Assembly (NCBI RefSeq): GCF_029223525.1 | Contig: NZ_JARHTQ010000014.1 | Location: forward strand, 1-64,000 | Length of the DNA stretch: 64,000 nucleotides | Direction: 5' to 3' | Source of the DNA: Streptantibioticus ferralitis | GTDB taxonomy: Bacteria > Actinomycetota > Actinomycetes > Streptomycetales > Streptomycetaceae | Shown: positions 61,966-64,000 of the stretch, one piece after another | Layout: every line of letters starts with the position of its first letter | Numbering within the stretch: the first letter of the stretch is position 1 | Position numbers and translations under genes: made by a program | Notes under the pieces: generated by a model | Told to the model about the DNA's origin: nothing | Seen by the model: the letters and a program-made list of their open reading frames with translations, nothing else | Databases searched by the model: none

Positions 61966-62310
61966 ATGAAGGCAGTCGTGATGCAGGCCTACGGCGGTCC
62001 GGAGAACCTGCAACTCGCCGAGGTACCAGAACCGAAAGTGGGACCCGGCGCTGTTCTCGTCCGGGTCAAGGCAGCCGGGGTCAACCCGGTGGACCGGAAG
62101 ATCGGCCGGGGCTACGTGGGCGGACACCCGGTGTGGGTACGGCCGGACTCCGCTGACCTCACCGCACTCGCCGAGCTCGCCGACCAGGGCAGGCTGACCG
62201 TCCACGTCGACCGGGAGTTCCCCCTCGCCGAGGCCGCCGAGGCCGCCGAAGCCTGGCGGGTCAGTGCCGAGGGGCGCACTCGCGGCAAGATCGTGCTGAC
62301 GATGTCCTGA
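61966..62310 (+). pseudogene. Zinc-type/quinone oxidoreductase (MDR family) with internal deletion
   Basis: The N-terminal 52 residues (MKAVVMQAYGGPENLQLAEV, then VKAAGVNPVDRKIGRG) and the C-terminal about 60 (VRPDSADLTALAELADQGRL, then AAEAWRVSAEGRTRGKIVL) match NADPH:quinone oxidoreductases. The join is at about codon 53-56 (GYVGGHPVW). About 190 residues with the NADPH Rossmann fold are missing, giving 114 instead of about 305. The frame is kept. It cannot bind cofactor and is judged non-functional. Confidence 0.85.
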
Positions 62311-62462
62311 ACCGGGGACCTGCGGAGGTTTTCCGGTACGGATTTCCTCCCCGGCGGGTTTCTTTTCGGCGGACGACGCATGCCTTGCTCCTCCTCGGGT
62401 ACGCGGAGCGTCCGACGTCGGGCGCACAAGGCGTCCGGCCGCGGCACCCGAGGAGTGGTCCG

Positions 62463-62882
62463 ATGACCGACAACGTACCGAACCAACCGATCTCGCCGGA
62501 CGCGCGTGCCGCACAGGAGGCGCTGCACAAACTGGCCACCGACAGCAACGATGTGGTGGCGCTGGGTACCCTGGCCGCCAGTGAGGTGCTGCTGCCCGTT
62601 CCGGAGACCCCCGACACCCCGGAGGGTGACCCGGGCGGCATCCAGCTACCGGTGTTCGAGCAGGGCGATGGCGTCCGCCTGGTGCCGGTCTTCACCTCTG
62701 AGGAGCGGCTCGCCCTCGCGCTGCCGCAGATCCGCAGCTACCGCACGGTGCGGCTTTCCCTGTTGGGCCAGGGCTGGCCTGCGGATGATCTCGCGCTGTC
62801 CATCGACGCGGGCTCTCCGGACACCGTGACCGTCCAGGGCCAGGGCGTCCGCGCGCTGGCCACCCTGACGGGCGGCGGCTGA
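62463..62882 (+). CDS. SseB-like protein
   Basis: 139 residues with GAGGAG before ATG 62463. The SseB N-terminal domain is seen in ALHKLATDSNDVVALGTLAASEVLLPV and VRLVPVFTSEERLALALP. The second half is less conserved (VRLSLLGQGWPADDLALSID). SseB domains occur widely in Streptomyces, and some accompany type VII secretion proteins. No partner is adjacent. Function unknown. Confidence 0.8.
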   Translation: MTDNVPNQPISPDARAAQEALHKLATDSNDVVALGTLAASEVLLPVPETPDTPEGDPGGIQLPVFEQGDGVRLVPVFTSEERLALALPQIRSYRTVRLSLLGQGWPADDLALSIDAGSPDTVTVQGQGVRALATLTGGG

Positions 62883-62958
62883 ACGCCAACTGGTCTGGTA
62901 CGGGCGCCACTTCGCCGCCGGCGAGGTGTGCGCCCGTTCCGTTGTATGACTCTCGCGG

Positions 62959-63333
62959 TCAGGCGGCCCGGCGGCGGAGTGCGTCGACGACCTCCTGCAC
63001 GGTGTGGAACGTGGTGTCGGCGGGCAACGCGCGCACCTGGTCGATCAGGGCGTCCGGCGCGTGCTGGCCGACCATTTCGCGGACGAGCGCGCTCCGCTTG
63101 GCGGGGAACACCTTGCGCCCCAAATGGCGCGCAAGCTCGAAGCGCAGCGCGTCCTCGCTCCGCATACCGGTCGGTACGGGATGGGCGGCCACCGCCGGGT
63201 CGTCGTCGGCCAGGGGCTCCGGATCGAACCACTCCGCAACCCGCGTGGAGTGCCCGGAGCGGATCAGCCCCTGCAACTCGTGCTTCATCTCGTCGTCGCG
63301 GTAGACACTGAGCCGGTCGCTGCCTCGTTGCAT
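62959..63333 (-). CDS. DUF2795-domain protein
   Basis: 124 residues. The C-terminal domain (RSEDALRFELARHLGRKVFP, LIDQVRALPADTTFHTVQEVVDAL) has the DUF2795 pattern of an alpha-helical bundle related to actinobacterial small proteins. Residues 1-50 are charged. GGGAGGAAC stands before the ATG at 63333. Monocistronic; a role is not known. The 285 bases upstream to 63618 show only GC-rich sequence and no gene. Confidence 0.8.
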   Translation of the reverse strand: MQRGSDRLSVYRDDEMKHELQGLIRSGHSTRVAEWFDPEPLADDDPAVAAHPVPTGMRSEDALRFELARHLGRKVFPAKRSALVREMVGQHAPDALIDQVRALPADTTFHTVQEVVDALRRRAA

Positions 63334-63618
63334 GGTGTTCCTCCCGGTTTGGTCTTGCTATCCGTCTTACCTCCCGCGCGCGTCTGATGCGCGGTCGAGG
63401 GCGCGCGATGCGGAAATTCCGCGGACGGCCCGGTCTGCCGCTCCGCAACGGCTCCGGATGACGGCCCACCGCCGGGCCCGGGGCGACCCGTGTCGCCATC
63501 CGCCGGCCGCGGCGTGACCGCGCCGCGGCGCCGGCCGATCACCGCCGAGACGGTGCGCCGGCCGACGCCGCGCCACGCTGCCGCGTACGGCTGTTCGGAT
63601 CCCCAATATCCTTATGCC

Positions 63619-64000
63619 ATGGGACCGTTGAAGCCGGATGTCATTGAACTCGTTCTTGGGCTCGTCCTGTTCTTCATCGTCTTCGGGGTGTTCGCCGGTG
63701 TGCTGCTACCCCGCGTCGCCAAGGTCATCGCCCGCCGCGAGGACGTGATCAACGGTGGCCTGGCCCGGGCGGAGCAGCGGGCGGCCGAGGCCGAACGCAT
63801 AGCCGCCGAGGGGCGCGAGATCATCGCCGAGGCGCGCCGTGACGCGGCCCGAGAGCGGCAGCGCCAGATCGAGGACGGCACCGCGCTGCTCGCCCAGGTC
63901 CGGGCGGAGGGCCTGCGGCAGCGCGAGCGGACCGTCGAGACCGCACAGGCGGAGATCGCCGCCGACCGGGCCATCGCTGAGGCCGAGCTGCGGCACGACG
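63619..64000 (+). CDS. F0F1 ATP synthase subunit b paralogue (partial, runs off the window)
   Basis: The first 127 residues are open to the edge. A single N-terminal membrane helix (LVLGLVLFFIVFGVFAGVLL) is followed by a long charged coiled coil rich in Ala, Arg and Glu (AEQRAAEAERIAAEGREIIA), as in subunit b, which forms the peripheral stalk. Streptomyces often carry a second atpF-like gene apart from the atp operon. The neighbour here (DUF2795) does not suggest an atp operon. ATG 63619 was preferred to 63614, which is in another frame. Confidence 0.82.
   Translation, partial: MGPLKPDVIELVLGLVLFFIVFGVFAGVLLPRVAKVIARREDVINGGLARAEQRAAEAERIAAEGREIIAEARRDAARERQRQIEDGTALLAQVRAEGLRQRERTVETAQAEIAADRAIAEAELRHD

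Noticed and set aside
1-64000. tRNA, rRNA, CRISPR arrays or prophage genes
   Set aside because: No cloverleaf with acceptor stem, rRNA core motif, regularly spaced repeat or phage structural gene was recognised on either strand.

Overview
This window looks like a chromosomal segment of a Streptomyces or a very close relative. GC is very high with G/C in nearly every third codon position, GTG starts are frequent, and the gene content is typical: an ethylmalonyl-CoA pathway cluster, an F420-type oxidoreductase, an SAV_2336-type protein, GH92 and SGNH secreted enzymes, WYL and TetR regulators, and a second ATP synthase b-subunit gene. No rRNA, tRNA, CRISPR array or complete mobile element was found. 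A transposase-like tail at the left edge cuts into a transporter gene. All family calls come from reading the sequence without database searches.

Left part, 1-9975. A transposase-like tail abuts a truncated MFS efflux gene and its MarR repressor, which has a 32-bp perfect palindrome upstream. A plus-strand run follows: a beta-ureidopropionase remnant with the catalytic middle deleted, an aminotransferase, a dihydropyrimidinase and an LLM oxidoreductase (reductive pyrimidine or hydantoin catabolism). The run continues with a frameshifted inositol-phosphatase-like gene, a FAD oxidoreductase, an SCP2-like protein and a gamma-glutamyltransferase-like protein.

9987-17722, minus strand. After an arylamine N-acetyltransferase lies the most interesting locus: a tightly packed four-gene operon. 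In transcription order it encodes a Trypco1/CU044_2847 protein, a trypsin-like VMAP protein, a MoxR AAA ATPase and a 1080-residue vWA-pseudokinase-ParA-like fusion. It resembles the NTP-dependent vWA-MoxR-VMAP ternary conflict systems predicted by comparative genomics. The final fusion has a degenerate kinase and a degenerate P-loop.

18052-31314. Glycerate kinase converges on phosphatidylserine synthase and decarboxylase. Next is an ethylmalonyl-CoA operon on the minus strand (ccr, mutase, MaoC hydratase, acyl-CoA dehydrogenase) with a TetR gene and a double-module 3-hydroxyacyl-CoA dehydrogenase. The CoA-ester lyase expected between the mutase and MaoC genes is absent. A promoter with a palindrome in its spacer is visible before ccr. 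A radical SAM protein and a SRPBCC protein follow.

31552-51628. An MFS transporter carrying an extracytoplasmic-type beta-domain tail is followed by a membrane protein, a methyltransferase and a three-gene peptidase operon behind a 56-bp near-perfect palindrome. Then come an epimerase, a two-component system and a divergent glycosyltransferase, DUF2064 and methyltransferase operon facing a molybdopterin oxidoreductase, with a GT87-like membrane enzyme beyond. A WYL regulator and an NTF2-like gene sit inside this cluster.

51764-64000. A Sfp-type phosphopantetheinyl transferase is followed by a mannoside-degradation neighbourhood: secreted GH47, a truncated SGNH hydrolase, a DUF5107 protein and secreted GH92 with three LacI-type operator-like palindromes. 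The window ends with an SGNH lipase, an internally deleted zinc-type dehydrogenase, SseB-like and DUF2795 proteins, and the start of an ATP synthase b-subunit paralogue. At least five decayed genes make gene erosion a notable feature.
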